DNA from: Euonymus europaeus
Taxonomy: Eukaryota > Streptophyta > Magnoliopsida > Celastrales > Celastraceae
Reading direction: 5' to 3'
Length of the DNA: 64,000 nucleotides
Assembly: GCA_963580455.1 (NCBI GenBank)
Contig: OY756957.1
Span: forward strand, 32,208,501 to 32,272,500
A program made the position numbers and the translations under genes. Below the pieces are notes generated by a model. That model saw only the letters and a list, made by a program, of their open reading frames with translations. It made no database searches and was not told the origin of the DNA. How positions within the stretch are numbered: position 1 is the first letter of the stretch; the number at the start of each line of letters is the position of its first letter. Below are positions 9,650-22,265 of this stretch, in pieces.

Positions 9650-12629
9650 GAACTCGTGGCTAGTTGGTCTCGTTTCACCTAGTTAGCCGCGAAATGTGGT
9701 TTCTTTACGTAAACGGTTTTATGAATATCCGTTGACTCCGAGTTCTGAATTCGGAGATTTTTCGCTTGATTTCACACTACTTTTCGAGCTCTACGATCCT
9801 GGTGTTTCGGATTTTGATTTCAGAACTCGTGGCTAGTTGGTCACGTTTCACCTAGTTAGCCGCAAAATGTGGTTTCTTTACGTAAACGGTTTTATGAATA
9901 TCCGTTGACTCCGAGTTCTGAATTCGGTGATTTTTAGCTTGATTTCGCACTAATTTTCGAGCTCTACGATCCTGGCGTTTCGGATTTTGAATTCAGAACT
10001 CGTGGCTAGTTGGTCTCGTTTCACCTAGTTAGCCGCGAAATGTGGTTTCTTTACGTAAACGGTTTTATGAATATCCGTTGACTCCGAGTTCTGAATTCGG
10101 TGATTTTTAGCTTGATTTCACACTACTTTTCGAGCTCTACAATCCTGTTGTTTCGGATTTTTATTTCAGAACTCGTGGCTAGTAGGTCTCGTTTCACCTA
10201 GTTACCCGCGAAATGTGGTTTCTTTACGTCAACGGTTTTATGAATATCTGTTGACTCCGAGTTCTGAATTCGGTGATTTTTAGCTTGATTTCATACTACT
10301 TTTCGAGCTCTACGATCCTGGCATTTCGGATTTTGATTTCAGAACTCGTGGCTAGTTGGTCTCGTTTCACCTAGTTAGTCGCGAAATGTGGTTTCTTTAC
10401 GTAAACGGTTTTATGAATATCCGTTGACTCCGAGTTCTGAATTCGGTGATTTTTAGCTTGATTTCACACTACTTTTCGAGCTCTACGATCCTGGCGTTTC
10501 GGATTTTGATTTCAGAACTCGTGGCTAGTTGGTCTCGTTTCACCTAGTTAGCAGCAAAATGTGGTTTCTTTACGTAAACGGTTTTATGAATATCCGTTGA
10601 CTCCGAGTTCTGAATTCGGTGATTTTTAGCTTGATTTCACACTACTTTTCGAGCTCTACGATCCTGGTGTTTCGGATTTTGATTTCAGAACTCGTGGCTA
10701 GTTGTTCTCGTTTCACCTAGTTAGCCGCGAAATGTGGTTTCTTTATGTAAACGGTTTTATGAATATCCGTTGACTCGGAGTTCTGAATTCGGTGATTTTT
10801 AGCTTGATTTGACAGTACTTTTCGAGCTCTACGATCCTGGGTTTTCAGATTTCGATTTCAGAACTCGTGGCTAGGTAGTCTCGTTTCAACTAGTTAGCCG
10901 CGAAATGTGGTTTCTTTACGTAAACGGTTTTATGAATATCCGTTGACTCCGAGTTCTGAATTCGGTGATTTTTAGCTTGATTTCACACTACTTTTCGAGC
11001 TCTACAATCCTGGCATTTGGGATTTTGATTTCAGAACTCGTGGCTAGTAGGTCTCATTTCACCTAGTTAGCCGCGAAATGTGGTTTCTTTATGTAAACGG
11101 TTTTATGAATATCCGTTGACTCCGAGTTCTGAATTCGGTGATTTTTAGCTTGATTTCGCACTAATTTTCGAGCTCTACGATCCTGGCGTTTCGGATTTTG
11201 AATTCAGAACTCGTGGCTAGTTGGACTCGTTTCACCTAGTTAGCCGCGAAATGTGGTTTCTTTACGTAAACGGTTTTATGAATATCCGTTGACTCCGAGT
11301 TCTGAATTCGGTGATTTTTAGCTTGATTTCACACTACTTTTCGAGCTCTACGATCCTGGTGTTTCGGATTTTGATTTCAGAACTCGTGGCTAGTAGGTCT
11401 CGTTTCACCTAGTTAGCCGCGAAATGTGGTTTCTTTATGTAAACGGTTTTATGAATATCCGTTGACTCCGAGTTCTGAATTCGGTGATTTTTAGCTTGAT
11501 TTCCTACTAATTTTCGAGCTCTACGATCCTGGAATTTCGGATTTTGATTTCAGAACTCGTGGCTAGTTGGTCTCGTTTCACCTAATTAGCCGCGAAATGT
11601 GTTTTCTTTACGTAAACGGTTTTATGAATATCTGTTGACTCCGAGTTCTGAATTCGGTGATTTTTAGCTTGATTTCATACTACTTTTCGAGCTCTACGAT
11701 CCTGGCATTTCGGATTTTTATTTCAGAACTCGTGGCTAGTTCGTCTCGTTTCACCTAGTTAGCCGCGAAATGTGGTTTCTTTACGTAAACGGTTTTATGA
11801 ATATCCGTTGACTCCGAGTTCTGAATTCGGTGATTTTTAGCTTGATTTCACACTACTTTTCGAGCTCTATAATCCTGGCATTTCGGATTTTGATTTCAGA
11901 ACTCGTGGCTAGTTGGTCTCGTTTCACCTAGTTAGCCGCGAAAAGTGGTTTCTTTACGTAAACGGTTTTAAGAATATCCGTTGACTCCGAGTTCTGAATT
12001 CGGTGATTTTTAGCTTGATTTCACACTACTTTTTGAGCTCTACGATCCTGGCGTTTCGGATTTTGATTTCAGAACTCGTGGCCAGTTGGTCTCGTTTCAC
12101 CTCGTTAGCCGCGAAATGTGGTTTCTTTACTTAAACAGTTTTATGAATATCCGTTGACTCCGAGTTCTGAATTCGGTGATTTTTAGCTTGATTTCACACT
12201 ACTTTTCGAGCTCTACAATCCTGTTGTTTCGGATTTTTATTTCAGAACTCGTGGCTAGTAGGTCTCGTTTCACCTAGTTACCCGCGAAATGTGGTTTCTT
12301 TACGTCAACGGTTTTATGAATATCTGTTGACTCCGAGTTCTGAATTCGGTGATTTTTAGCTTGATTTCATACTACTTTTCGAGCTCTACGATCCTGGCAT
12401 TTCGGATTTTGATTTCAGAACTCGTGGCTAGTTGGTCTCGTTTCACCTAGTTAGCCGCGAAATGTGGTTTCTTTACGTAAACGGTTTTATGAATATCCGT
12501 TGACTCCGAGTTCTGAATTCGGTGATTTTTAGCTTGATTTCACACTACTTTTTGAGCTCTACGATCCTGGTGTTTCGGATTTTGATTTCAGAACTCGTGT
12601 CCAGTTGGTCTCGTTTCACCTAGTTAGCC
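9650..12629 (+). repeat. Array zone 2: mixed monomers, no clean HOR
   Basis: Monomers here show features of zones 1 and 3 in irregular order: GTTACCCGCG with GTCAACGG (10,208), TTGATTTCGCAC with TTTTGAATTCAG (about 9,941 and 11,151), and CAATCCTGTTG (about 10,141 and 12,224). The ACCCGCG monomers at 10,208 and 12,284 lie exactly 12 monomers apart, and 12,284 to 13,322 is 6. No interruption of the 173-bp period is seen. Confidence 0.8.
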
Positions 12630-14012
12630 GCGAAATGTGGTTTCTTTACGTAAACAGTTTTATGAATATCCGTTGACTCCGAGTTCTGAATTCGGTGATT
12701 TTTAGCTTGATTTCACACTACTTTTCGAGCTCTACAATCCTGTTTTTTCGGATTTTTATTTCAGAACTCGTGGCTAGTAGGTCTCGTTTCACCTAGTTAC
12801 CCGCGAAATGTGGTTTCTTTACTTAAACGGTTTTATGAATATCCGTTGACTCCGAGTTCTGAATTCGGTGATTTTTAGCTTGATTTCACACTACTTTTCG
12901 AGCTCTACGATCCTGGTGTTTCGGATTTTGATTTCAGAACTCGTGGCTAGTTGGTCTCGATTCACCTAGTTAGCCGCGAAATGTGGTTTCTTTACGTAAA
13001 CGGTTTTAGGAATATCCGTTGACTCCGAGTTCTGAATTCGGTGATTTTTAGCTTGATTTCACACTACTTTTTGAGCTCTACAATCCTGGCGTTTCGGATT
13101 TTGATTTCAGAACTCGTGGCCAGTTGGTCTCGTTTCACCTCGTTAGCCGCGAAATGTGGTTTCTTTACGTAAACAGTTTTATGAATATCCGTTGACTCCG
13201 AGTTCTGAATTCGGTGATTTTTAGCTTGATTTCACACTACTTTTCGAGCTCTACAATCCTGTTGTTTCGGATTTTTATTTCAGAACTCGTGGCTAGTAGG
13301 TCTCGTTTCACCTAGTTGCCCGCGAAATGTGGTTTCTTTACGTCAACGGTTTTATGAATATCTGTTGACTCCGAGTTCTGAATTCGGTGATTTTTAGCTT
13401 GATTTCATACTACTTTTCGAGCTCTACGATCCTGGCATTTCGGATTTTGATTTCAGAACTCGTGGCTAGTTCGTCTCGTTTCACCTAGTTAGCCGCGAAA
13501 TGTGGTTTCTTTACGTAAACGGTTTTATGAATATCCGTTGACTCCGAGTTCTGAATTCGGTGATTTTTAGCTTGATTTCACACTACTTTTAGAGCTCTAC
13601 GATCCTGGCGTTTCGGATTTTGATTTCAGAACTCGTGGCTAGTTGGTCTCGTTTCACCTAGTTAGCCGCAAAATGTGGTTTCTTTACGTAAACGGTTTTA
13701 TGAATATCCGTTGACTCCGAGTTCTGAATTCGGTGATTTTTAGCTTGATTTCACACTACTTTTCGAGCTCTACGATCCTGGTGTTTTGGATTTTGATTTC
13801 AGAACTCGTGGCTAGTTGTTCTCGTTTCACCTAGTTAGCCGCGAAATGTGGTTTCTTTATGTAAACGGTTTTATGAATATCCGTTGACTCCGAGTTCTGA
13901 ATTCGGTGATTTTCAGCTTGATTTCACACTATTTTCGAGCTCTACGATCCTGGGTTTTCAGATTTCTATTTCAGAACTCGTGGCTAGGTAGTCTCGTTTC
14001 ACCTAGTTAGCC
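12630..14012 (+). repeat. 8-monomer HOR (1,383 bp), copy 1
   Basis: First of four successive copies of a 1,383-bp unit, that is 8 x 173 minus one base. It contains, in order, monomers marked CAATCCTGTTTTTTCGG, ACTTAAACGG, TTTTAGGAAT with ACTTTTTGAG, CACCTCGTTAG, GCCCGCG with GTCAACGG (13,322), ACTTTTAGAG, GCAAAATG and finally ACTATTTTCG. The last is a 172-bp monomer and explains the missing base. Confidence 0.88.
13841..14012 (+). repeat. 172-bp monomer (ACTATTTTCG), founder of a copied deletion
   Basis: ACTACTTTTCG has lost one base to give ACTATTTTCG. The same 172-bp monomer occurs at 15,224-15,395, 16,607-16,778 and 17,990-18,161, always as the last monomer of the 1,383-bp HOR, so the deletion arose once and spread by block copying. 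The same monomer carries CTGGGTTTTCAGATTTC, shared with an undeleted relative near 10,841. Confidence 0.9.
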
Positions 14013-15395
14013 GCGAAATGTGGTTTCTTTACGTAAACGGTTTTATGAATATCCGTTGACTCCGAGTTCTGAATTCGGTGATTTTTAGCTTGATTTCACA
14101 CTACTTTTCGAGCTCTACAATCCTGTTTTTTCGGATTTTTATTTCAGAACTCGTGGCTAGTAGGTCTCGTTTCACCTAGTTACCCGCGAAATGTGGTTTC
14201 TTTACTTAAACGGTTTTATGAATATCCGTTGACTCCGAGTTCTGAATTCGGTGATTTTTAGCTTGATTTCGCACTACTTTTCGAGCTCTACGATCCTGGT
14301 GTTTCGGATTTTGATTTCAGAACTCGTGGCAAGTTGGTCTCGTTTCATCTAGTTGGCCGCGAAATGTGGTTTCTTTACGTAAACGGTTTTAGGAATATCC
14401 GTTGACTCCGAGTTCTGAATTCGGTGATTTTTAGCTTGATTTCACACAACTTTTTGAGCTCTACGATCCTGGCGTTTCGGATTTTGATTTCAGAACTCGT
14501 GGCCAGTTGGTCTCGTTTCACCTCGTTACCCGCGAAATGTGGTTTCTTTACGTAAACGGTTTTACGAATATCTGTTGACTCCGAGTTCTGAATTCGGTGA
14601 TTTTTAGCTTGATTTCACACTACTTTTCGAGCTCTACAATCCTGTTGTTTCGGATTTTTATTTCAGAACTCGTGGCTAGTAGGTCTCGTTTCACCTAGTT
14701 ACCCGCGAAATGTGGTTTCTTTACGTCAACGGTTTTATGAATATCTGTTGACTCCGAGTTCTGAATTCGGTGATTTTTAGCTTGATTTCATACTACTTTT
14801 CGAGTTCTACGATCCTGGCATTTCGGATTTTGATTTCAGAACTCGTGGCTAGTTCGTCTCGTTTCACCTAGTTAGCCGCGAAATGTGGTTTCTTTACGTA
14901 AACGGTTTTATGAATATCCGTTGACTCCGAGTTCTGAATTCGGTGATTTTTAGCTTGATTTCACACTACTTTTCGAGCTCTACGATCCTGGCGTTTCGGA
15001 TTTTGATTTCAGAACTCGTGGCTAGTTGGTATCGTTTCACCTAGTTAGCCGCAAAATGTGGTTTCTTTACGTAAACGGTTTTATGAATATCCGTTGACTC
15101 CGAGTTCTGAATTCGGTGATTTTTAGCTTGATTTCACACTACTTTTCGAGCTCTACGATCCTGGTGTTTCGGATTTTGATTTCAAAACTCGTGGCTAGTT
15201 GTTCTCGTTTCACCTAGTTAGCCGCGAAATGTGGTTTCTTTATGTAAACGGTTTTATGAATATCCGTTGACTCCGAGTTCCGAATTCGGTGATTTTTAGC
15301 TTGATTTCACACTATTTTCGAGCTCTACGATCCTGGGTTTTCAGATTTCGATTTCAGAACTCGTGGCTAGGTAGTCTCGTTTCACCTAGTTAGCC
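14013..15395 (+). repeat. 8-monomer HOR (1,383 bp), copy 2
   Basis: Same eight monomer types in the same order, with GTTACCCGCG at 14,705 and ACTATTTTCG at 15,311. Private marks include GGCAAGTTGG with CATCTAGTTGGCC (about 14,331), CACAACTTTTTG and TTTTACGAAT. These return only in copy 4, which shows a 16-monomer superstructure. Confidence 0.88.
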
Positions 15396-16778
15396 GCGAA
15401 ATGTGGTTTCTTTACGTAAACGGTTTTATGAATATCCGTTGACTCCGAGTTCTGAATTCGGTGATTTTTAGCTTGATTTCACACTACTTTTCGAGCTCTA
15501 CAATCCTGGCATTTCGTATTTTGATTTCAGAACTCGTGGCTAGTAGGTCTCATTTCACCTAGTTAGCCGCGAAATGTGGTTTCTTTATGTAAACGGTTTT
15601 ATGAATATCCGTTGACTCCGAGTTCTGAATTCGGTGATTTTTAGCTTGATTTCACACTACTTTTCGAGCTCTACGATCCTGGTGTTTCGGATTTTGATTT
15701 CAGAACTCGTGGCTAGTTGGTCTCGATTCACCTAGTTAGCCGCGAAATGTGGTTTCTTTACGTAAACGGTTTTAGGAATATCCGTTGACTCCGAGTTCTG
15801 AATTCGGTGATTTTTAGCTTGATTTCACACTACTTTTTGAGCTCTACAATCCTGGCGTTTCGGATTTTGATTTCAGAACTCGTGGCCAGTTGGTCTCGTT
15901 TCACCTCGTTAGCCGCGAAATGTGGTTTCTTTACGTAAACAGTTTTATGAATATCCGTTGACTCCGAGTTCTGAATTCGGTGATTTTTAGCTTGATTTCA
16001 CACTACTTTTCGAGCTCTACAATCCTGTTGTTTCGGATTTTTATTTCAGAACTCGTGGCTAGTAGGTCTCGTTTCACCTAGTTACCCGCGAAATGTGGTT
16101 TCTTTACGTCAACGGTTTTATGAATATCTGTTGACTCCGAGTTCTGAATTCGGTGATTTTTAGCTTGATTTCATACTACTTTTCGAGCTCTACGATCCTG
16201 GCATTTCGGATTTTGATTTCAGAACTCGTGGCTAGTTCGTCTCGTTTCACCTAGTTAGCCGCGAAATGTGGTTTCTTTACGTAAACGGTTTTATGAATAT
16301 CCGTTGACTCCGAGTTCTGAATTCGGTGATTTTTAGCTTGATTTCACACTACTTTTAGAGCTCTACGATCCTGGCGTTTCGGATTTTGATTTCAGAACTC
16401 GTGGCTAGTTGGTCTCGTTTCACCTAGTTAGCCGCAAAATGTGGTTTCTTTACGTAAACGGTTTTATGAATATCCGTTGACTCCGAGTTCTGAATTCGGT
16501 GATTTTTAGCTTGATTTCACACTACTTTTCGAGCTCTACGATCCTGGTGTTTTGGATTTTGATTTCAGAACTCGTGGCTAGTTGTTCTCGTTTCACCTAG
16601 TTAGCCGCGAAATGTGGTTTCTTTATGTAAACGGTTTTATGAATATCCGTTGACTCCGAGTTCTGAATTCGGTGATTTTCAGCTTGATTTCACACTATTT
16701 TCGAGCTCTACGATCCTGGGTTTTCAGATTTCTATTTCAGAACTCGTGGCTAGGTAGTCTCGTTTCACCTAGTTAGCC
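15396..16778 (+). repeat. 8-monomer HOR (1,383 bp), copy 3
   Basis: Starts with a CATTTCGTATTTTG monomer in place of the CTGTTTTTTCGG form, then matches copy 1 in its private marks TCTCGATTCACC (12,955 and 15,721), ACTTTTAGAG and GTGTTTTGG. Distances to copy 1 are 2,766 bp (16 x 173 minus 2). Confidence 0.88.
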
Positions 16779-18161
16779 GCGAAATGTGGTTTCTTTACGT
16801 AAACGGTTTTATGAATATCCGTTGACTCCGAGTTCTGAATTCGGTGATTTTTAGCTTGATTTCACACTACTTTTCGAGCTCTACAATCCTGTTTTTTCGG
16901 ATTTTTATTTCAGAACTCGTGGCTAGTAGGTCTCGTTTCACCTAGTTACCCGCGAAATGTGGTTTCTTTACTTAAACGGTTTTATGAATATCCGTTGACT
17001 CCGAGTTCTGAATTCGGTGATTTTTAGCTTGATTTCGCACTACTTTTCGAGCTCTACGATCCTGGTGTTTCGGATTTTGATTTCAGAACTCGTGGCAAGT
17101 TGGTCTCGTTTCATCTAGTTGGCCGCGAAATGTGGTTTCTTTACGTAAACGGTTTTAGGAATATCCGTTGACTCCGAGTTCTGAATTCGGTGATTTTTAG
17201 CTTGATTTCACACAACTTTTTGAGCTCTACGATCCTGGCGTTTCGGATTTTGATTTCAGAACTCGTGGCCAGTTGGTCTCGTTTCACCTCGTTACCCGCG
17301 AAATGTGGTTTCTTTACGTAAACGGTTTTACGAATATCTGTTGACTCCGAGTTCTGAATTCGGTGATTTTTAGCTTGATTTCACACTACTTTTCGAGCTC
17401 TACAATCCTGTTGTTTCGGATTTTTATTTCAGAACTCGTGGCTAGTAGGTCTCGTTTCACCTAGTTACCCGCGAAATGTGGTTTCTTTACGTCAACGGTT
17501 TTATGAATATCTGTTGACTCCGAGTTCTGAATTCGGTGATTTTTAGCTTGATTTCATACTACTTTTCGAGCTCTACGATCCTGGCATTTCGGATTTTGAT
17601 TTCAGAACTCGTGGCTAGTTCGTCTCGTTTCACCTAGTTAGCCCCGAAATGTGGTTTCTTTACGTAAACGGTTTTATGAATATCCGTTGACTCCGAGTTC
17701 TGAATTCGGTGATTTTTAGCTTGATTTCACACTACTTTTCGAGCTCTACGATCCTGGCGTTTCGGATTTTGATTTCAGAACTCGTGGCTAGTTGGTATCG
17801 TTTCACCTAGTTAGCCGCAAAATGTGGTTTCTTTACGTAAACGGTTTTATGAATATCCGTTGACTCCGAGTTCTGAATTCGGTGATTTTTAGCTTGATTT
17901 CACACTACTTTTCGAGCTCTACGATCCTGGTGTTTCGGATTTTGATTTCAAAACTCGTGGCTAGTTGTTCTCGTTTCACCTAGTTAGCCGCGAAATGTGG
18001 TTTCTTTATGTAAACGGTTTTATGAATATCCGTTGACTCCGAGTTCCGAATTCGGTGATTTTTAGCTTGATTTCACACTATTTTCGAGCTCTACGATCCT
18101 GGGTTTTCAGATTTCGATTTCAGAACTCGTGGCTAGGTAGTCTCGTTTCACCTAGTTAGCC
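16779..18161 (+). repeat. 8-monomer HOR (1,383 bp), copy 4
   Basis: Near-identical by eye to copy 2, including GGCAAGTTGG (14,331 and 17,097), CATCTAGTTGGCC, CACAACTTTTTG and GTTGGTATCG. One difference is GCCCCGAAATG near 17,641. It is followed by one more CATTTCGTATTTTG monomer before the pattern is lost at about 18,340. Confidence 0.88.
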
Positions 18162-18339
18162 GCGAAATGTGGTTTCTTTACGTAAACGGTTTTATGAATA
18201 TCCGTTGACTCCGAGTTCTGAATTCGGTGATTTTTAGCTTGATTTCACACTACTTTTCGAGCTCTACAATCCTGGCATTTCGTATTTTGATTTCAGAACT
18301 CGTGGCTAGTAGGTCTCATTTCACCTAGTTAGCCGCGAA

Positions 18340-19324
18340 ATGTGGTTTCTTTATGTAAACGGTTTTATGAATATCCGTTGACTCCGAGTTCTGAATTCGG
18401 TGATTTTTAGCCTGATTTCGCACTAATTTTCGAGCTCTACGATCCTGGGGTTTCGGATTTTGAATTCAGAACTCGTGGCTAGTTGGTCTCGTTTCACCTA
18501 GTTAGCCGCGAAATGTGGTTTCTTTACGTAAACGGTTTTATGAATATCCGTTGACTCCGAGTTCTAAATTCGGTGATTTTTAGCTTGATTTCACACTACT
18601 TTTCGAGCTCTACGATCCTGGCATTTCGGATTTTGATTTCAGAAATCGTGGCTAGTAGGTCTCGTTTCATCTAGTTAGCCGCGAAATGTGGTTTCTTTAT
18701 GTAAACGGTTTTATGAATATCCGTTGACTCCGAGTTCTGAATTCGGTGATTTTTAGCTTGATTTCACACTAATTTTCGAGCTCTACGATCCTGGCATTTC
18801 GGATTTTGATTTCAGAACTCGTGGCTAGTTGGTCTCGTTTCACCTAATTAGCCGCGAAATGTGGTTTCTTTACGTAAACGGTTTTATGAATATCCGTTGA
18901 CTCCGAGTTCTGAATTCGGTGATTTTTAGCTTGATTTCACACTACTTTTCGAGCTCTACAATCCTGGCATTTCGGATTTTGATTTCAGAACTCGTGGCTA
19001 GTTGGTCTCGTTTCACCTAGTTAGACGCGAAAAGTGGTTTCTTTACGTAAACGGTTTTAGGAATATCCGTTGACTCCGAGTTCTGAATTTGGTGATTTTT
19101 AGCTTGATTTCACACTACTTTTTTAGCTCTACGATCCTAGCGTTTCGGATTTTGATTTCAGAACTCGTGGCCAGTTGGTCTCGTTTCACTTCGTTAGCCA
19201 CGAAATGTGGTTTCTTTACGTAAACAGTTTTATGAATATCCGTTGACTCCGAGTTCTGAATTCGGTGATTTTTAGCTTGATTTCACACTACTTTTCGAGC
19301 TCTACAATCCTGTTGTTTCGGATT
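18340..19324 (+). repeat. Mixed monomers between zones 3 and 4
   Basis: About six monomers that do not continue either flanking HOR. One near 18,411 has CCTGATTTCGCAC and TTTTGAATTCAG, resembling monomers near 9,941 and 11,151 and so pointing to an older source. Nothing other than satellite sequence is present. Confidence 0.75.
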
Positions 19325-22265
19325 TTGATTTCAGAACTCGTGGCTAGTAGGTCTCGTTTCACCTAGTTACCCGCGAAATGTGGTTTCTTTACGTCAACGG
19401 TTTTATGAATATCTGTTGACTCCGAGTTCCGAATTCGGTGATTTTTAGCTTGATTTCATACTACTTTTCGAGCTCTACGATCCTGGCATTTCGGATTTTG
19501 ATTTCAGAACTCGTGGCTAGTTGGTCTCGTTTCACCTAGTTAGCCGCGAAATGTGGTTTCTTTACGTAAACGGTTTTATGAATATCCGTTGACTCCGAGT
19601 TCTGAATTCGGTGATTTTTAGCTTGATTTCACACTACTTTTTGAGCTCTACGATCCTGGCATTTCGGATTTTGATTTCAGAACTCGTGGCTAGTTGGTCT
19701 CGTTTCACCTAATTAGCCGCGAAATGTGGTTTCTTTACGTAAACGGTTTTATGAATATCCGTTGACTCCGAGTTCTGAATTCGGTGATTTTTAGCTTGAT
19801 TTCACACTACTTTTCGAGCTCTACGATCCTGGCATTTCGGATTTTGATTTCGGATCTCGTGACTAGTTGGTCTCGTTTCACCTAGTTAGCCGCGAAATGT
19901 GGTTTCTTTACGTAAACGGTTTTATGAATATCTGTTGACTCCGAGTTCTGAATTCAGTGATTTTTAGCTTGATTTCACACTACTTTTCGAGCTCTACAAT
20001 CCTGGCATTTCGGATTTTGATTTCAGAACTCGTGGCTAGTAGGTCTCGTTTCACCTAGTTAGCCGCGAAATGTGGTTTCTTTACTTAAACAGTTTTATGA
20101 ATATCCGTTGACTCCGAGTTCTGAATTCGGTGATTTTTAGCTTGATTTCACACTACTTTTCGAGCTCTACGATCCTGGCATTTCGGATTTTGATTTCAGA
20201 ACTCGTGGCTAGTTGGTCTCGTTTCACCTAATTAGCCGCGAAATGTGGTTTCTTTACGTAAACGGTTTTATGAATATCCGTTGACTCCGAGTTCTGAATT
20301 CGGTGATTTTTAGCTTGATTTCACACTACTTTTCGAGCTCTACAATCCTGGCGTTTCGGATTTTGATTTCAGAACTCGTGGCTAGTAGGTCTCGTTTCAC
20401 CTAGTTAGCCGCGAAAAGTGGTTTCTTTACGTAAACGGTTTTAGGAATATCCGTTGACTCTGAGTTCTGAATTCGGTGATTTTTAGCTTGATTTCACACT
20501 ACTTTTTGAGCTCTACGATCCTGGCCTTTCGGATTTTGAATTCAGAACTCGTGGCTAGTTGGTCCCGTTTCACCTAGTTAGCCGCGTAATGTGGTTTCTT
20601 TACGTAAACAGTTTTATGAATATCCGTTGACTCCGAGTTCTGAATTCGGTGATTTTTGGCTTGATTTCACACTACTTTTCGAGCTCTACAATCCTGGTGT
20701 TTCGGATTTTTATTTCAGAACTCGTGGCTAGTAGGTCTCGTTTCACCTAGTTAGCCGCGAAATGTGGTTTCTTTACGTAAACGGTTTTATGAATATCTGT
20801 TGACTCCGAGTTCTGAATTCGGTGATTTTTAGCTTGATTTCACACTACTTTTCGAGCTCTACAATCCTGGCATTTCGGATTTTGATTTCAGAACTCGTGG
20901 CTAGTAGGTCTCGTTTCACCTAGTTAGCCGCGAAATGTGGTTTGTTTACTTAAACAGTTTTATGAATATCCGTTGACTCCGAGTTCTGAATTCGGTGATT
21001 TTTAGCTTTATTTCACACTACTTTTCGAGCTCTACGATCCTGGCATTTCGGATTTTGATTTCAGAACTCGTGGCTAGTTGGTCTCGTTTCACCTAATTAG
21101 CCGCGAAATGTGGTTTCTTTACGTAAACGGTTTTATGAATATCCGTTGACTCCGAGTTCTGAATTCGGTGATTTTTAGCTTGATTTCACACTACTTTTCG
21201 AGCTCTACAATCCTGGCATTTCGGATTTTGATTTCAGAACTTGTGGCTAGTAGGTCTCGTTTCACCTAGTTAGCCGCGAAAAGTGGTTTCTTTACGTAAA
21301 CGATTTTAGGAATATCCGTTGACTCCGAGTTCTGAATTCGGTGATTTTTAGCTTGATTTCACACTACTTTTTGAGCTCTACGATCCTGGCATTTCGGATT
21401 TTGAATTCAGAACTCGTGGCTAGTTGGTCTCGTTTCACCTAGTTAGCCGCGTAATGTGGTTTCTTTACGTAAACAGTTTTTTGAATATCCGTTGACTCCG
21501 AGTTCTGAATTCGGTGATTTTTAGCTTGATTTCACACTACTTTTCGAGCTCTACAATCCTGGTGTTTCGGATTTTTATTTCAGAACTCGTGGCTAGTAGG
21601 TCTCGTTTCACCTAGTTAGCCGCGAAATGTGGTTTCTTTACGTAAACGATTTTATGAATATCCGTTGACTCCGAGTTATGAATTCGGTGATTTTTAGCTT
21701 GATTTCACACTACTTTTCGAGCTCTACGATCCTGGTGTTTCGGATTTTGATTTCAGAACTCGTGGCTAGTTGGTCTCGTTTCACCTAGTTAGCCGCGAAA
21801 TGTGGTTTCTTTACGTAAACGGTTTTATGAATATCCCTTGACTCCGAGTTCTGAATTCGGTGATTTTTAGCTTGATTTCACACTACTTTTCGAGCTCTAC
21901 AATCCTGGGTTTTCGGGATTGGATTTCAGAACTCGTGGCTAGTAGGTCTCATTTCACCTAGTTAGCCTTGAAATGTGGTTTCTTTACGTAAACGGTTTTA
22001 TGAATATCCGTTGACTCCGAGTTCTGATTTCGTTGATTTTTAGCTTGATTTCACACTACTTTTCGAGCTCTACGATCCTGGTGTTTTGGATTTTTATTTC
22101 AGAACTCGTGGCTTGTAGGTCTCGTTTCACCTAGTTAGCCGCGAAATGTGGTTTCTTTATGTAAACGGTTTTATGAATATCCGTTGACTCCGAGTTCTGA
22201 ATTCGGTGATTTTTAGCTTGATTTCATACTACTTTTCGAGCTCTACGATCCTGGCATTTCGGATT
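19325..22265 (+). repeat. 17-monomer block (2,941 bp), copy 1
   Basis: Marked by GTTACCCGCG with GTTCCGAATTC near 19,371, CGGATCTCGTGAC at 19,851, GACTCTGAG near 20,456, GTAATGTGG, TTTGTTTACTTAAAC, CCCTTGACTCC near 21,831, GGTTTTCGGGATTGG near 21,909 and GCCTTGAAATG near 21,964. Every one recurs 2,941 bp downstream. Confidence 0.88.

Larger units (their letters stand above)
1..9650 (+). repeat. Array zone 1: mosaic of a 7-monomer HOR and larger copies
   Basis: Shared rare variants give exact offsets. TTTATAAATA occurs at 1,241, 2,452, 4,009 and 6,258, which are 7, 9 and 13 monomers apart. AATTCCGTG recurs near 1,965, 3,176 and 4,733 (7 and 9 apart). CTCAGAG and CAGACTAATTTT variants mark particular monomers within the unit. 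Larger relations overlie this: TAGTAAGCCAC occurs at 511, 5,528 and 8,642, which are 29 and 18 monomers apart. I read this as an older 7-mer HOR broken up and re-copied in bigger segments. Confidence 0.85.
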
